From: Perspicuibacillus lycopersici
Lineage (GTDB): Bacteria > Bacillota > Bacilli > Bacillales > Caldibacillaceae
NCBI RefSeq assembly: GCF_025660475.1
Contig: NZ_JAOUSF010000006.1
Coordinates: forward strand, 62,001 to 126,000
Reading direction: 5' to 3'
DNA: 64,000 nucleotides
The notes under the pieces are model-generated. The model had not been told where the DNA came from. It saw only the letters and a program-made list of their open reading frames with translations, and ran no database searches. Every line of letters begins with the position of its first letter. Position 1 is the first letter of the stretch. Below, piece by piece: positions 53,182-62,262 of this stretch. Position numbers and translations under genes: made by a program.

Positions 53182-53898
53182 TTAATCTGCTGTGTAATCA
53201 ATTTCAATTAAATCCCATGCCGTAACGATACCTAATGGCATTTCCGTACGTTTTCCGTTTTCAGTAACTACCGCCATTTTTAAATCCTCTTTTTTAGCAT
53301 GGTAACTCTCATAAATATCCTCTACATCAAAAATACTATAATTTTTCGGTACAAAAATAACAGGATGTTGCTTTTCGTATGCAAATATTTCTTTTATTTT
53401 TACGTTTTTAAGAGACAAATTAGTAGCATCAATATGATCAGCTAGCCATTTTACAATAGTACCAGCCTTCAGAAGACCAATGCATTCTTTGTTGTGATAA
53501 ATCGGATATTGTGAATATGGATATTCCTTCATTCCTTGAATAACCTTCATGATTGAATCTTCATATTGGTAGTAAACGACCCGTTTGGACGCGATGGATA
53601 ATATGGAGTTTGGCCTTGTTAAAACTTTCGCGATATGCTCAATTCGCTCCACTACGCTTTCATGTGGTTCTGCTATGTAATAACCAATTTCGGTTTTGTC
53701 ATGAACAATTGCATTTCGAAGTCTTGCAAATTGCAGGAGATCATCATAGAAAGCTTTTACGACTTTATGACGGCCAGCTCCAAAGCGAACGAGTTCGCTA
53801 AAGCTCTTATTAACTTTTAATAATCGTTCTAATGAATCCTGTATCTGATTAAAAGAAACTTCAAATCGTTCGGAGAGTAAGTTGATTTCTGGTTTCAT
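53182..53898 (-). CDS. CBS-pair protein with HEPN-like N-terminal domain
   Basis: A 238-residue cytosolic protein. The helical N-terminus (about 1-95) contains ARLRNAIVHDK, that is R61-N62-x3-H66, the RNxxxH motif of HEPN domains. Two CBS domains follow (about 100-165, VYYQYEDSIMKVIQGMKEY with YPIYHNKECIGLLKAG; and about 170-235, ending PLGIVTAWDLIEID). CBS pairs usually bind adenine nucleotides. No partner gene is adjacent. The combination suggests nucleotide-controlled RNA binding or cleavage, which is inference. Confidence 0.75.
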   Translation of the reverse strand: MKPEINLLSERFEVSFNQIQDSLERLLKVNKSFSELVRFGAGRHKVVKAFYDDLLQFARLRNAIVHDKTEIGYYIAEPHESVVERIEHIAKVLTRPNSILSIASKRVVYYQYEDSIMKVIQGMKEYPYSQYPIYHNKECIGLLKAGTIVKWLADHIDATNLSLKNVKIKEIFAYEKQHPVIFVPKNYSIFDVEDIYESYHAKKEDLKMAVVTENGKRTEMPLGIVTAWDLIEIDYTAD

Positions 53899-53944
53899 AA
53901 AATTCCTCTTCCTTATTTTTTTCTTTTTGAAATGCCATTTTTAA

Positions 53945-54090
53945 TGGATTGTTGTTATTCTGCGAAAAATGAGCTGCTGCTCAGACTGAATACACGGGGA
54001 CTTCTACGGGAAGCGAAGTGTCTTCAGTATGCGGACTATTTACAAATAGCAACAAACAATACGAAAACAACCTTTTGAAACAGTTTTTAA
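53945..54090. repeat. Repeat-family element, copy 3 (degenerate)
   Basis: TCAGACTGAATACACG at 53981 and CTTCAGTATGCGGAC near 54022 are decayed inverted ends. AAATAGCAACAAACAATACG and CAACCTTTTGAAACAG match flanks of other copies. Confidence 0.6.
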
Positions 54091-54436
54091 TTTTATAGAA
54101 GATCTGAAAAAATAATATGCTACGCGTGAGATACAATATTTTTTTTAGCGAGCTAGCTATTTATATTTCTATCATACCAAAGCGCCGTAAAAAATGGAAA
54201 ATGGTTATACTATAAGGTTTACCATATTTCGTTCAATAAAAAAGTAAAAAAGATAGGGGAATTGTATGACTTTTATGCTAAGGACATATTCCTTTTCGAA
54301 TATATCAAACGACGATAAATCCTGTCGATCTGGACGATGCCTTTGTACAGGATTAGTATTGTGCCGCAGAGAAAAATCCAATTGTGCCAAAATTACATCA
54401 AGGGAAAACTGGTAGAGTGTATAGAAATCTTATAAG

Positions 54437-54565
54437 TCTATTCGCGATTTAAAAAGGATTACCACTGGGGTATGTATAGAAGAATATCAATTATTTTTTC
54501 CGCTATTTGAAGAAAATATTTCCCATCTGTTTCAAGCAAAAGCAAGTGGTAGAAACAAGAACTAG
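54437..54565 (+). pseudogene. Transposase remnant (HTH of DDE endonuclease type)
   Basis: The frame SIRDLKRITTGVCIEEYQLF, then FPLFEENISHLFQAKASG, has the pattern of the N-terminal helix-turn-helix domain of DDE transposases (ITTGVS.EEF..L.PLFE). It is cut by a stop after about 42 residues and has no start or catalytic part. It is a relic of an insertion sequence. Confidence 0.45.
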
Positions 54566-54658
54566 CATTGGAGGAACAGCAAAAGAGCAGGAGAAAAACA
54601 GTGAAGTTAGCTAATCAAAGCTAGCATACTCGAAAGAAAAATAAATGATTTAGAAAGG

Positions 54659-54705
54659 GAAAAACCTACTGCTGCGTAACTTCTAGTCAAACAGTAGGTT
54701 TTTCC
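54659..54705 (-). terminator. Terminator of the app operon
   Basis: On the minus strand AAAAACCTACTG pairs with CAGTAGGTTTTT around about 20 bases. Confidence 0.7.
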
Positions 54706-54738
54706 TATTGTACGTAAAATACGGCTCAACATTACCAT

Positions 54739-55656
54739 TCATCTTTCCAAACTTTTCGGATCTAGCGCGTCTCGCAGACCATCTCCAATAAAGTTAATAC
54801 AGAGGACGGTTACTAAAATTGCTAATCCTGGTGGAATCCAAGCTTCTGGGTTATTTTGTAAGATACGTATGCTTTGAGCTTCAGATATCATATTTCCCCA
54901 AGTTGGTGTTGGCTGTGGAATACCAAAGCCGATGAAGCTTAAGGCAGATTCTACAATAATATAAGAAGCCATCATTAGCGTCGCGTTAACAACGATTGGT
55001 CCAATTGCATTTGGAATGAAATGCTTAAAAATAATTCGTAAATCCGTTGCGCCGATTGCTTTTGCACCTAGCACAAATTCCTGTTCTCGTAACGATAAAA
55101 ATGTCCCGCGAACAATTCTCGTTAATCCTGGCCAAGAGGTGAGGGCAATGATAGTAACAAAAATACCAATGGTAACTTTGTTTAAAATAGCGACAATAAC
55201 TAACACAAGAACAAGAAAAGGTAAAATCAAAATCATATCGGCAAATCGCATAATAAATGCGTCGACTAGTTTACCGTAATAGCCAGCAATTGCTCCTAGA
55301 ACTACGCCAATGGCAAGTGTGAATACCATGGCACTAAAGCCGACAATTAGTGATATTCGCCCACCATATAGAAGTCGTGCGAAATTGTCCCGACCGGAGC
55401 TATCGGTTCCAAGTGGATGCTCTGCACTTGGACTTTGCTCCACTAATAATAAATTGGATTTTGTTGGATCCTGATCGGTAAGGAGTGGTGCCGCCATTAC
55501 TGCCGATACAATAATGAAAAGGATGAACACACTTGCAACAGCCATCTTATTTTTTAAAAACCGACCAAGTGCAAGCTGAAATGGTGTCCTGCTTTTTTCC
55601 TCTGGAGCAATTTGGCTAGTTCCTGGGTCTGCAACAGGTATATAGTTATTTTCCAT
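54739..55656 (-). CDS. appC: Oligopeptide ABC transporter permease
   Basis: A 305-residue permease of the DppC/OppC type with six membrane segments. The EAA loop reads LGAKAIGATDLRIIFKHFIP (about 204-223). The N-terminal extension EEKSRTPFQLALGRFLKNKM is typical of C-type subunits. It lies 11 bases after appB and is the last gene of an operon in the order D-F-A-B-C, as in the B. subtilis app operon. Confidence 0.9.
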   Translation of the reverse strand: MENNYIPVADPGTSQIAPEEKSRTPFQLALGRFLKNKMAVASVFILFIIVSAVMAAPLLTDQDPTKSNLLLVEQSPSAEHPLGTDSSGRDNFARLLYGGRISLIVGFSAMVFTLAIGVVLGAIAGYYGKLVDAFIMRFADMILILPFLVLVLVIVAILNKVTIGIFVTIIALTSWPGLTRIVRGTFLSLREQEFVLGAKAIGATDLRIIFKHFIPNAIGPIVVNATLMMASYIIVESALSFIGFGIPQPTPTWGNMISEAQSIRILQNNPEAWIPPGLAILVTVLCINFIGDGLRDALDPKSLER

Positions 55657-55667
55657 TCATCTTCACC

Positions 55668-56630
55668 TCAATCATAACGTATTCGTGGATCTACAATGCT
55701 ATATAAAATGTCAGCAATAAGGTTTCCGACTAATATAAACAAACCGAGTAAAAAGGCAATTGCCATTATTACTGGGTAGTCTCTGTTCCCAATCGAGGAT
55801 AAAAATAATGTACCAAGACCTGGATAATTAAATACCCCTTCGGTAATAATCGCTCCTGCCAAAAGACTACCGATTTCAAAGCCGAATAGAGTAATAATCG
55901 GAATCATCGCGTTTCGTAATGTATGTTTATATAAAATATTTCTTTCCGACATTCCTTTTGCTCTTGCTGTCCGTATATAATCGCTACTTAAGACATTGAG
56001 CACTTCAGAGCGCATGTACCGCATGTAGGAGGCAGTACTAGCCAGTCCTAGTGTTAAACCAGGTAGAATAAGATGATGGATTCGATCGGTAAACAACTCC
56101 ATGCCAGTCAAGCTTGTCGATGAGATGGAGCCTTGGGAAGGAAACCAGCCAAGCTGTATGGCAAATAAATATATGATAACTAGCCCGAAAAAGAAATTAG
56201 GAACGGCAAGTCCGAAAAATCCAAATCCAGTTGCTGCATAATCAAATAAAGAATATGGGTGTCTTGCGGAATATATACCAATTGGGATAGCGACAATAAT
56301 GGTTATTAATAAAGAGAACAAACCTAAGTAAACCGTGTTTGGAATTCGATCCATAATAACCTCTGTAACTTCTCTTCCTTTGTAGCGAAAGGAATCTCCA
56401 AAGTCACCTTTGACCGCACTTGTTAGCCAATTGATATATTGCACGTGAATCGGATCATTAAATCCCGCTGCAGCTCTTTGCTCATCTAAAACACCTGCTT
56501 CGATATCAGGATCCAATATTTGTGAAAAGGGATCTCCTGGAGCAGCCTTTAAGAGAGCGAATACTATAATGGTTAGGGCAAAAAGCATAGGAATGAAAAT
56601 GAGGATGCGTCTAATAATATATTTGTACAT
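55668..56630 (-). CDS. appB: Oligopeptide ABC transporter permease
   Basis: A 320-residue permease of the DppB/OppB type. MYKYIIRRILIFIPMLFAL begins it, the TARAKGMSERNILYKHTLRN loop contacts the ATPases, and GALLAGAIITEGVFNYPGLG is conserved. GGAGGGGGAACA precedes the ATG. It follows appA after a 214-base gap that holds a hairpin and a repeat fragment. Confidence 0.92.
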   Translation of the reverse strand: MYKYIIRRILIFIPMLFALTIIVFALLKAAPGDPFSQILDPDIEAGVLDEQRAAAGFNDPIHVQYINWLTSAVKGDFGDSFRYKGREVTEVIMDRIPNTVYLGLFSLLITIIVAIPIGIYSARHPYSLFDYAATGFGFFGLAVPNFFFGLVIIYLFAIQLGWFPSQGSISSTSLTGMELFTDRIHHLILPGLTLGLASTASYMRYMRSEVLNVLSSDYIRTARAKGMSERNILYKHTLRNAMIPIITLFGFEIGSLLAGAIITEGVFNYPGLGTLFLSSIGNRDYPVIMAIAFLLGLFILVGNLIADILYSIVDPRIRYD

Positions 56631-56692
56631 TGTTCCCCCTCCATTGAAGGTAAATATAAATTGCCTTTTTATAAAAGAATGTTTTCTTATAG

Positions 56693-56752
56693 AATGTTGC
56701 TATTCGTAAATAGTCTGCAGACTGAATCCACTCCTCTAGGCAATCCATTCGA
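56693..56752. repeat. Repeat-family fragment between appA and appB
   Basis: TTGCTATTCGTAAATAGTCT joined to GCAGACTGAATCCACTCC combines the outer flank and inverted end seen in other copies. Confidence 0.5.
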
Positions 56753-56802
56753 TATTTCTTATTCTCATAAAAATAATTCAAAAACAGATGATAAAATGAA
56801 GA

Positions 56803-56834
56803 GAAAGAGCATGCGGCGTTTGCACGCTCTTCCT
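56803..56834 (-). terminator. Hairpin between appA and appB
   Basis: GAAGAGCGTGC pairs with GCATGCTCTTTC (one A-C mismatch) on the transcribed strand, without a clean T-run. It may lower transcription or protect the appA mRNA end. Confidence 0.5.
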
Positions 56835-56844
56835 CGCTAAACGG

Positions 56845-58629
56845 TTAATCCTGTACCCACCAAAGTTGTGGATCGTTAATAAATCCAGTTACTGCTGGAA
56901 CAACACCTTGCATTCTCTCGTTATATGCATACAATTTATTTTGTGCATAAAGGATTAATGCAGGAAGGTCCTCTTGGAACATTACTTGCCAATCACTATA
57001 CACTTGGTTACGAAATTCTGGATCAAATGCGTCTGGTGGGGTAACAGCGTCAACTAATAATTGATCTGCTTCTGGGTTGTACCATCTACCAAAATTGTAG
57101 GCATCTTTTGAACCCCAAAGTCCACTTGGATCTGGGTCACCGGATCCTAGTGTCCAACCTAATAAATACAGATCCCAATCCTGTGTATTTGTAAGCTCTG
57201 GAACATATGCTGCCATTTCTAATGGTTGCTGTAAATCGACACTAACACCAACCTCTGCTAGCATTTCCACAATAATTGGAGCGGAATCTTCTCTTAATTT
57301 GTTACCTAATGGATAGGCTAGCTTAAGCACCCATTCGTTACCTTCCGGGTCCTCTCTTAAGCCATCACCGGTAACATCTTTATATCCTGCCTCATCCAGC
57401 AATGCGTTTGCCTGTTCTTGACTAAATTCGTACTGATTTGGATTTTCCCCATCGTAAGCAGGAAATTGGGTAGCGATTGGTGCATTAATGATTTGGCCGC
57501 GTCCATGCAGTAGACCCTCGCCTGCTTTTGTTCCAATTAGTGCTTGACGATTTATAGCGTAAGCAATCGCCTGACGTACTTTCGGATCTTTTAATCTTTC
57601 ATTTGGTACCCAGTTTTCTGGCTCGAGAACCCCAGCCTCAATGTCCTCTGGTGTTCGATAATTTTGTATGAATCCCAGTAACTGGTATCCAAAATCATTT
57701 TGCTCAATTATTTTCACGTGCTCCATATTCGCAACGGTATCATAGTCTGCTGCTTGGAAACCGTTAGGATCGGCAACAAAATCTATTTCCCCTGATTCCA
57801 ATAACTGGAGAATTAAATCTTGATTAACTACACGCCATTCAACCGAATCTAAATACGGTTCCCCTAGGAAATAGTCCGGGTTTTTTGTTAATACGTAGCG
57901 CTCTCCCTCTACCATTTCAGTAAATTTAAATGGTCCTGTTCCGATTACCTCATTTGGTTGTAACGAAGCTGCTGCACTAGGCATATCAGCTACAGGAATA
58001 TCCTTGAATATATGCTCTGGAATAATCGTAAAGCTGGCGTCCGCTAATGCCATTACATTCGGCTCTTTAAAATGGAAGGTTACGGTGTAATCATCATCAG
58101 CCACAACACCAGGGAACTCATCTGTTTCACCAGAAGTGTATTCTTCTGCCCCAACTAGCTTCGATACATAGCTGGAACGAACACCGCCAGCAGCTACATA
58201 TTCTGGGTCAGCAATTGTTTTATACGTAAAGACCACATCGTTCGCTGTAAATGGTTGGCCATCATGCCATTTCACATCATCTCGCAATGTAAATGTTACA
58301 GAAGAAAAATCTTCACTAAATTTCCATTCCTTTGCTAAATGTGGTTCGAATTCAAGCTCATCATTTTGTGACAAAAGAGAATCATGTGTTAATCCTAAAA
58401 TATTTGCTTCATATGCTTCCTGATAAAAGATAGGGTTAAATTGACCAGTTGGTGCGGTATCCATTGCGCCAACTACAGTACCACCGCTTTTTGGCTCAGA
58501 TGTTACCGGATCGTTATTCCCATCATCAGGGTCATTTGTCGTTTCTTTATTTCCATCCGAACATGCAGCAAGCATACCTAGCAGGAAAACAATAGCTAAT
58601 AAGGAAAGCCAACTTTTTCTTTTCTTCAA
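56845..58629 (-). CDS. appA: Oligopeptide-binding lipoprotein
   Basis: A 594-residue extracellular solute-binding protein of family 5. The signal peptide ends in the lipobox LAAC (Cys about 23), followed by a Asp/Asn-rich linker. FSEDFSSVTFTLRDDVKWHD with GQPFTANDVVFTYK, and VRQAIAYAINRQALIG are family motifs. TTG at 58629 (MKKRKSW) is chosen as start because it lies seven bases after AAAGGGGTGG. GTG at 58638 overlaps that site. Confidence 0.92.
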   Translation of the reverse strand: MKKRKSWLSLLAIVFLLGMLAACSDGNKETTNDPDDGNNDPVTSEPKSGGTVVGAMDTAPTGQFNPIFYQEAYEANILGLTHDSLLSQNDELEFEPHLAKEWKFSEDFSSVTFTLRDDVKWHDGQPFTANDVVFTYKTIADPEYVAAGGVRSSYVSKLVGAEEYTSGETDEFPGVVADDDYTVTFHFKEPNVMALADASFTIIPEHIFKDIPVADMPSAAASLQPNEVIGTGPFKFTEMVEGERYVLTKNPDYFLGEPYLDSVEWRVVNQDLILQLLESGEIDFVADPNGFQAADYDTVANMEHVKIIEQNDFGYQLLGFIQNYRTPEDIEAGVLEPENWVPNERLKDPKVRQAIAYAINRQALIGTKAGEGLLHGRGQIINAPIATQFPAYDGENPNQYEFSQEQANALLDEAGYKDVTGDGLREDPEGNEWVLKLAYPLGNKLREDSAPIIVEMLAEVGVSVDLQQPLEMAAYVPELTNTQDWDLYLLGWTLGSGDPDPSGLWGSKDAYNFGRWYNPEADQLLVDAVTPPDAFDPEFRNQVYSDWQVMFQEDLPALILYAQNKLYAYNERMQGVVPAVTGFINDPQLWWVQD

Positions 58630-58841
58630 AATTTCCACCCCTTTAAAATAGTCAATTCAGGTCAAGCGTTGTTCGGAAGATAGGCGTTTATTTAGTGTTT
58701 TTTCACCTATCCTCTTACTTGGCACAATGGCTTTTATTACGGTTTAGGAAATCTCTAACCTTTGTAGTGTCATTATCTTTAAGCATCACCTCCTTTGATA
58801 TAGTGAAGAAATATTTATTATATTTGAATATTCAGTTATTT

Positions 58842-59846
58842 TTATTTATAAAGATGACAAGCGACAAAATGACCGTTCCCTTGATCTGTCAACTCTGGTC
58901 TAACTTGTGAACAAACATCATGTACCTTTGGACATCTTGTACGAAATGGGCATCCGGAAGGTGGGTTGGATGGACTAGGTAGATCCCCCGTTAATATAAT
59001 TTTTTCCCTTGCCTTTTTTTTGTCAACAGCGGGAACTGCAGATAATAATGCTTGTGTATAAGGGTGGAGCGGCTCGTGGTAGATTGCATGTTTTGGTGCA
59101 ATTTCAGCAATTCGCCCTAAATACATGACCGCAACTCGATCACTTATATGTTTAACGACACTTAAATCGTGGGATATAAATAAATAAGTTAATTGTAGCT
59201 CATCTTGTAAATCTGCCATTAAATTAAGGACCTGTGCTTGTATGGATACATCCAATGCAGACACAGGCTCGTCGCACACAACAAATTTCGGATTCAAGAC
59301 TAATGCCCTTGCGATACTAATTCTCTGCCTTTGTCCACCTGAAAATTCATGTGGATATTTCAAGCGATCGCTGGAACGTAAACCAACTTTTTCTAGTAAA
59401 CTTGTTACTTTTGCTGTCCGTTCTTTTTTACTTAATTTCGTTTGTACAATTAAAGGCTCCTCTATTAACTCCCCTACATTCATTTTCGAATTTAGGGAAG
59501 CGAATGGATCTTGAAAAATAATTTGCATATCTCGTCGAGTAGCACGTAGCCTCCGATTGGTTAAATTCGAAATGTTTTGCTTCTCAAAATAGATTTCTCC
59601 TTCAGTTGGGTCGAGCAATCGTAAAATAACCCGACCTAATGTCGATTTACCAGACCCTGATTCACCAACGATTCCAAGTGTTTCCCCTCGAAAAACATGT
59701 AAAGATATATCGTCTACTGCCTTGACATGACCAATGGTATGCTTCAAAATACCCCCTTTAATAGGGAAGTATTTTTTTACGTTTGCTAGTTGTAAGATGA
59801 CATCTTGTTCTGTGCCCTGCATAAGCTCTTTCTCCTGTAATGCCAC
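58842..59846 (-). CDS. appF: Oligopeptide ABC transporter ATPase
   Basis: A 334-residue ATPase of the OppF type. Walker A is [13 protein letters not shown]-loop [11 protein letters not shown], signature [15 protein letters not shown], Walker [13 protein letters not shown], and the C-terminal Cys-rich piece [15 protein letters not shown] common in peptide transporters. GTG at 59846 after AAGGGGGCGTTCTC is used; ATG at 59822 after ACAGGAGAAAG is equally plausible. Confidence 0.92.
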   Translation of the reverse strand: MALQEKELMQGTEQDVILQLANVKKYFPIKGGILKHTIGHVKAVDDISLHVFRGETLGIVGESGSGKSTLGRVILRLLDPTEGEIYFEKQNISNLTNRRLRATRRDMQIIFQDPFASLNSKMNVGELIEEPLIVQTKLSKKERTAKVTSLLEKVGLRSSDRLKYPHEFSGGQRQRISIARALVLNPKFVVCDEPVSALDVSIQAQVLNLMADLQDELQLTYLFISHDLSVVKHISDRVAVMYLGRIAEIAPKHAIYHEPLHPYTQALLSAVPAVDKKKAREKIILTGDLPSPSNPPSGCPFRTRCPKVHDVCSQVRPELTDQGNGHFVACHLYK

Positions 59847-60008
59847 GAGAACGCCCCCTTATTATAGATTTTAGTACCCATTTCGTTTGATTCTTTCCAG
59901 TTGTCCATGCTTTTTTCTATTGGTATTATTTGAAGTTTTTTCGTGTGTATAGGAGTAAAGAAGGAATGATTTTTACTATCATACTTTTAAAACATAGAAG
60001 TTATTACA

Positions 60009-60992
60009 TTATTGTTCGTTTCCTTCGTATAAATAGCAGCGGACTTGATGTTCGTCAGTAAGATTTACTAATTTTGGATTATCCTCTCTACACTTTTCCA
60101 TTGCAGACGGGCACCGGTCGGAAAATCGGCAGCCCTTTGGAAAATGATAAGACGGTGGTACCATACCGCTTATAGCCCCTAATCGTGGGACATCGTTATC
60201 AATATTTGGCAAGCTTTCTAGTAAGCCCTTTGTATAAGGATGCTGTGGTTGTTCAAATAATTGCGTAGTCGATGTGCTTTCTACAATTTGTCCACCATAC
60301 ATAACCATTACGCGGTCGGCATATTCAGCAACAATTCCAAGGTCATGGGTAATGAGCAAAATCGACATATTAAATCGTTCTTTCATTTCATTTAACAGAT
60401 CTAATATTTGGGCTTGAATAGTTACGTCTAATGCTGTTGTCGGTTCATCGGCAATTAATAATTTAGGTGCACAGGAAATTGCAATAGCAATCATTGCTCG
60501 CTGCCGCATTCCGCCAGAAAGCTGGTGTGGGTACTCTCGCATCGTTTCTTCTGCACGAGGAAATCCGACCATCTTCAATAATTCGACAGCCCTAGTATAG
60601 GCATCCTTTTTCGTTAATTTTTGATGTTTTACTAAAGTCTCGATAATTTGGTTGCCTATTGTAAATACCGGATTTAAAGCGGTCATTGGTTCCTGAAAAA
60701 TCATTGCGATATCATTGCCGCGAATTTTCGTCATTTGTTTTTCTGATAATGGCGTAAAGTCCGTTCCAGAAAATTTAATATATCCCGCCTCTATTTTCCC
60801 AGGTTTGTTAATTAGTTTCATAATCGATAAGGAAGTAACGCTTTTCCCACTTCCCGATTCACCTACGATTGCGACGGTTTCTCCTGGGTAAATGGCAAGA
60901 TCAATACCATCCACTGCCTTTGCTACCTTTTTGTTTTCTAAGTAAAAATAGGTCTTTAGCCCACTTACTTCCAATAATGCGGGTTTATTCAT
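60009..60992 (-). CDS. appD: Oligopeptide ABC transporter ATPase
   Basis: A 327-residue ATPase of the OppD type. Walker A is [13 protein letters not shown], signature LSGGMRQRAMIAIAI, Walker B LLIADEPTTALD, and C-terminal GCRFSDRCPSAMEKC. The ATG at 60992 follows CCGAGGTGACGTTT. It is the first gene of the app operon. About 160 bases separate it from appF. Confidence 0.92.
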   Translation of the reverse strand: MNKPALLEVSGLKTYFYLENKKVAKAVDGIDLAIYPGETVAIVGESGSGKSVTSLSIMKLINKPGKIEAGYIKFSGTDFTPLSEKQMTKIRGNDIAMIFQEPMTALNPVFTIGNQIIETLVKHQKLTKKDAYTRAVELLKMVGFPRAEETMREYPHQLSGGMRQRAMIAIAISCAPKLLIADEPTTALDVTIQAQILDLLNEMKERFNMSILLITHDLGIVAEYADRVMVMYGGQIVESTSTTQLFEQPQHPYTKGLLESLPNIDNDVPRLGAISGMVPPSYHFPKGCRFSDRCPSAMEKCREDNPKLVNLTDEHQVRCYLYEGNEQ

Positions 60993-61299
60993 AAACGTCA
61001 CCTCGGTTTTGTTTATCTACCAATTCAAAAGGGAAAATAGTTATTTAATTAATTAGTATACTAATGTTTAAATATTTAGAATTAAATTTGCTGTTAATTT
61101 TAAAAATTTATACACTTTTTTTATATTAACGTTACTAGCAATTTGTAAACGGAATAAACTCCGCTTTTCGTGAAGTCTGTAGGCTTGTAAAGTAAAAACA
61201 TGTATTCAAATTTGAAATATAAATTTTTCATTTTCAGGAATAAAAAGGTTATTAATACAAAATAATAAACCGATAATAAAATTTGAAAGGGTGGTAACT
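60993..61299. other. Divergent control region app / yckD-like
   Basis: AT-rich. It should contain the promoters of appD (minus) and of the yckD-like gene (plus). AACTCCGCTTTTCGTGAAGTC near 61159 weakly resembles the repeat family. No CodY- or other operator could be called. Confidence 0.3.
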
Positions 61300-61767
61300 A
61301 TGTTTAGCAGTTTAAAGCTTTCGGCTATATTGCTTGCGGCAGCTCTGCCAATTGCGAATGTTCTTCCTGATGAGAGTAAACTATTAAATGAATCAGCAGC
61401 TAGTACGGCAGAATTAGAGGAAGATTGGAACTATGTGCAAGTAGAACAGCGCTTAGGAGAAAATGAGGAAGTGCAATCGAAGGAAGCTAATTCTTCGACT
61501 GAGGAAGTAAAGCTTTCAGAGGCGCAAATAAAGGAACTAGAAGGCTTAACAGCAGATTTAATGGAAGGAAGAAAACAGCTAATTAATAAATATGTCGAAT
61601 TTGGTATTCTAACGCAAGAGAAGGCAGATAAAATTTTGGAACATATGGACAAACATTTTCAAAAGCTAAAAGAAGAAAATTTCGTTCCGAAATGGGACAA
61701 GCATAAAATGCACAAGCATAAAGGAAAATGCGATTGTGAGAAAAATACAGATAATGTAAATCAATAA
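61300..61767 (+). CDS. Secreted DUF2680 protein (YckD-like)
   Basis: A 155-residue exported protein: a short signal peptide (about 1-21), an acidic region, then a helical domain LSEAQIKELEGLTADLMEGR, KQLINKYVEFGILTQEKADK, typical of DUF2680/YckD proteins. The C-terminal DKHKMHKHKGKCDCEKN is rich in His and Lys with a Cys pair and could bind metal. The ATG follows AAAGGGTGGTAACT. Function unknown. Confidence 0.78.
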   Translation: MFSSLKLSAILLAAALPIANVLPDESKLLNESAASTAELEEDWNYVQVEQRLGENEEVQSKEANSSTEEVKLSEAQIKELEGLTADLMEGRKQLINKYVEFGILTQEKADKILEHMDKHFQKLKEENFVPKWDKHKMHKHKGKCDCEKNTDNVNQ

Positions 61768-61772
61768 AAAAA

Positions 61773-61805
61773 GAAGGGCAGCTTAATTATAGGTTGCCCT
61801 TTCCT
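61773..61805 (+). terminator. Hairpin after the yckD-like gene
   Basis: AAGGGCAGC pairs with GTTGCCCTT; the T-run is short. Confidence 0.55.
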
Positions 61806-61939
61806 ATGTTTACAGTAGCTATGGAAGAATCCAATTAAAAAGGATGCATTTAGCGCATTCACTACACTTGTTGATGGACAAGCAATTGGTTACAATGATT
61901 GAAGGTATATTTCACCAGTTTTTGAAGGGGGTTTTGCAA

Positions 61940-62221
61940 ATGGAAGATAAATCATTTTCCGATGATTCTCGTTTTAAAATTGCCAAAAGAGAAGCGTGGA
62001 TGGGTGTAGGATTAGTTATTGTTAATTTTCTATGGTGGTTTGGGTTTGCATATGGTTTAGGATCAGGCTCGCCAGAAGAATATCACTATATTTTAGGCTT
62101 TCCTGAATGGTTTTTTTATAGTTGTATTGGTAGTCTTGTCATCATGTCTATTCTCATATATTGGGCAGTGAAAAAATTCTTTAAAGATGTTCCTTTTGAA
62201 GAAGAGGATATGCAGCAGTAG
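61940..62221 (+). CDS. yhdT: YhdT-family membrane protein (DUF997)
   Basis: A 93-residue protein with two membrane segments. KREAWMGVGLVIVNFLWWFG and LGFPEWFFYSCIGSLVIMSI are the YhdT motifs. YhdT is usually encoded just before the pantothenate symporter PanF, as here. ATG at 61940 follows AAGGGGGTTTTGCAA; the open frame upstream to 61844 is not used. Confidence 0.88.
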   Translation: MEDKSFSDDSRFKIAKREAWMGVGLVIVNFLWWFGFAYGLGSGSPEEYHYILGFPEWFFYSCIGSLVIMSILIYWAVKKFFKDVPFEEEDMQQ

Positions 62222-62262
62222 GTTGGTAAAATAAGCGATATTATGATGAAAGTAGGATTTTG

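Larger units (their letters stand above)
54091..54738. other. Decayed gene-free stretch
   Basis: Multiple short reading-frame pieces with stops. NPVDLDDAFVQD then, after a stop, YCAAEKNPIVPKLHQGKTG is readable around 54308-54410 but I do not recognise it. A transposase-like piece follows at 54437. The end holds the app terminator. Confidence 0.5.

Noticed and set aside
54205..54390. 61-residue minus-strand frame
   Set aside because: No ribosome site, unknown composition, and it overlaps the decayed stretch; not supportable as a gene.
61140..61190. Possible further copy of the repeat family
   Set aside because: The resemblance (ACTCCGC, GAAGTCTGTAGG) is too weak and no inverted ends are present.
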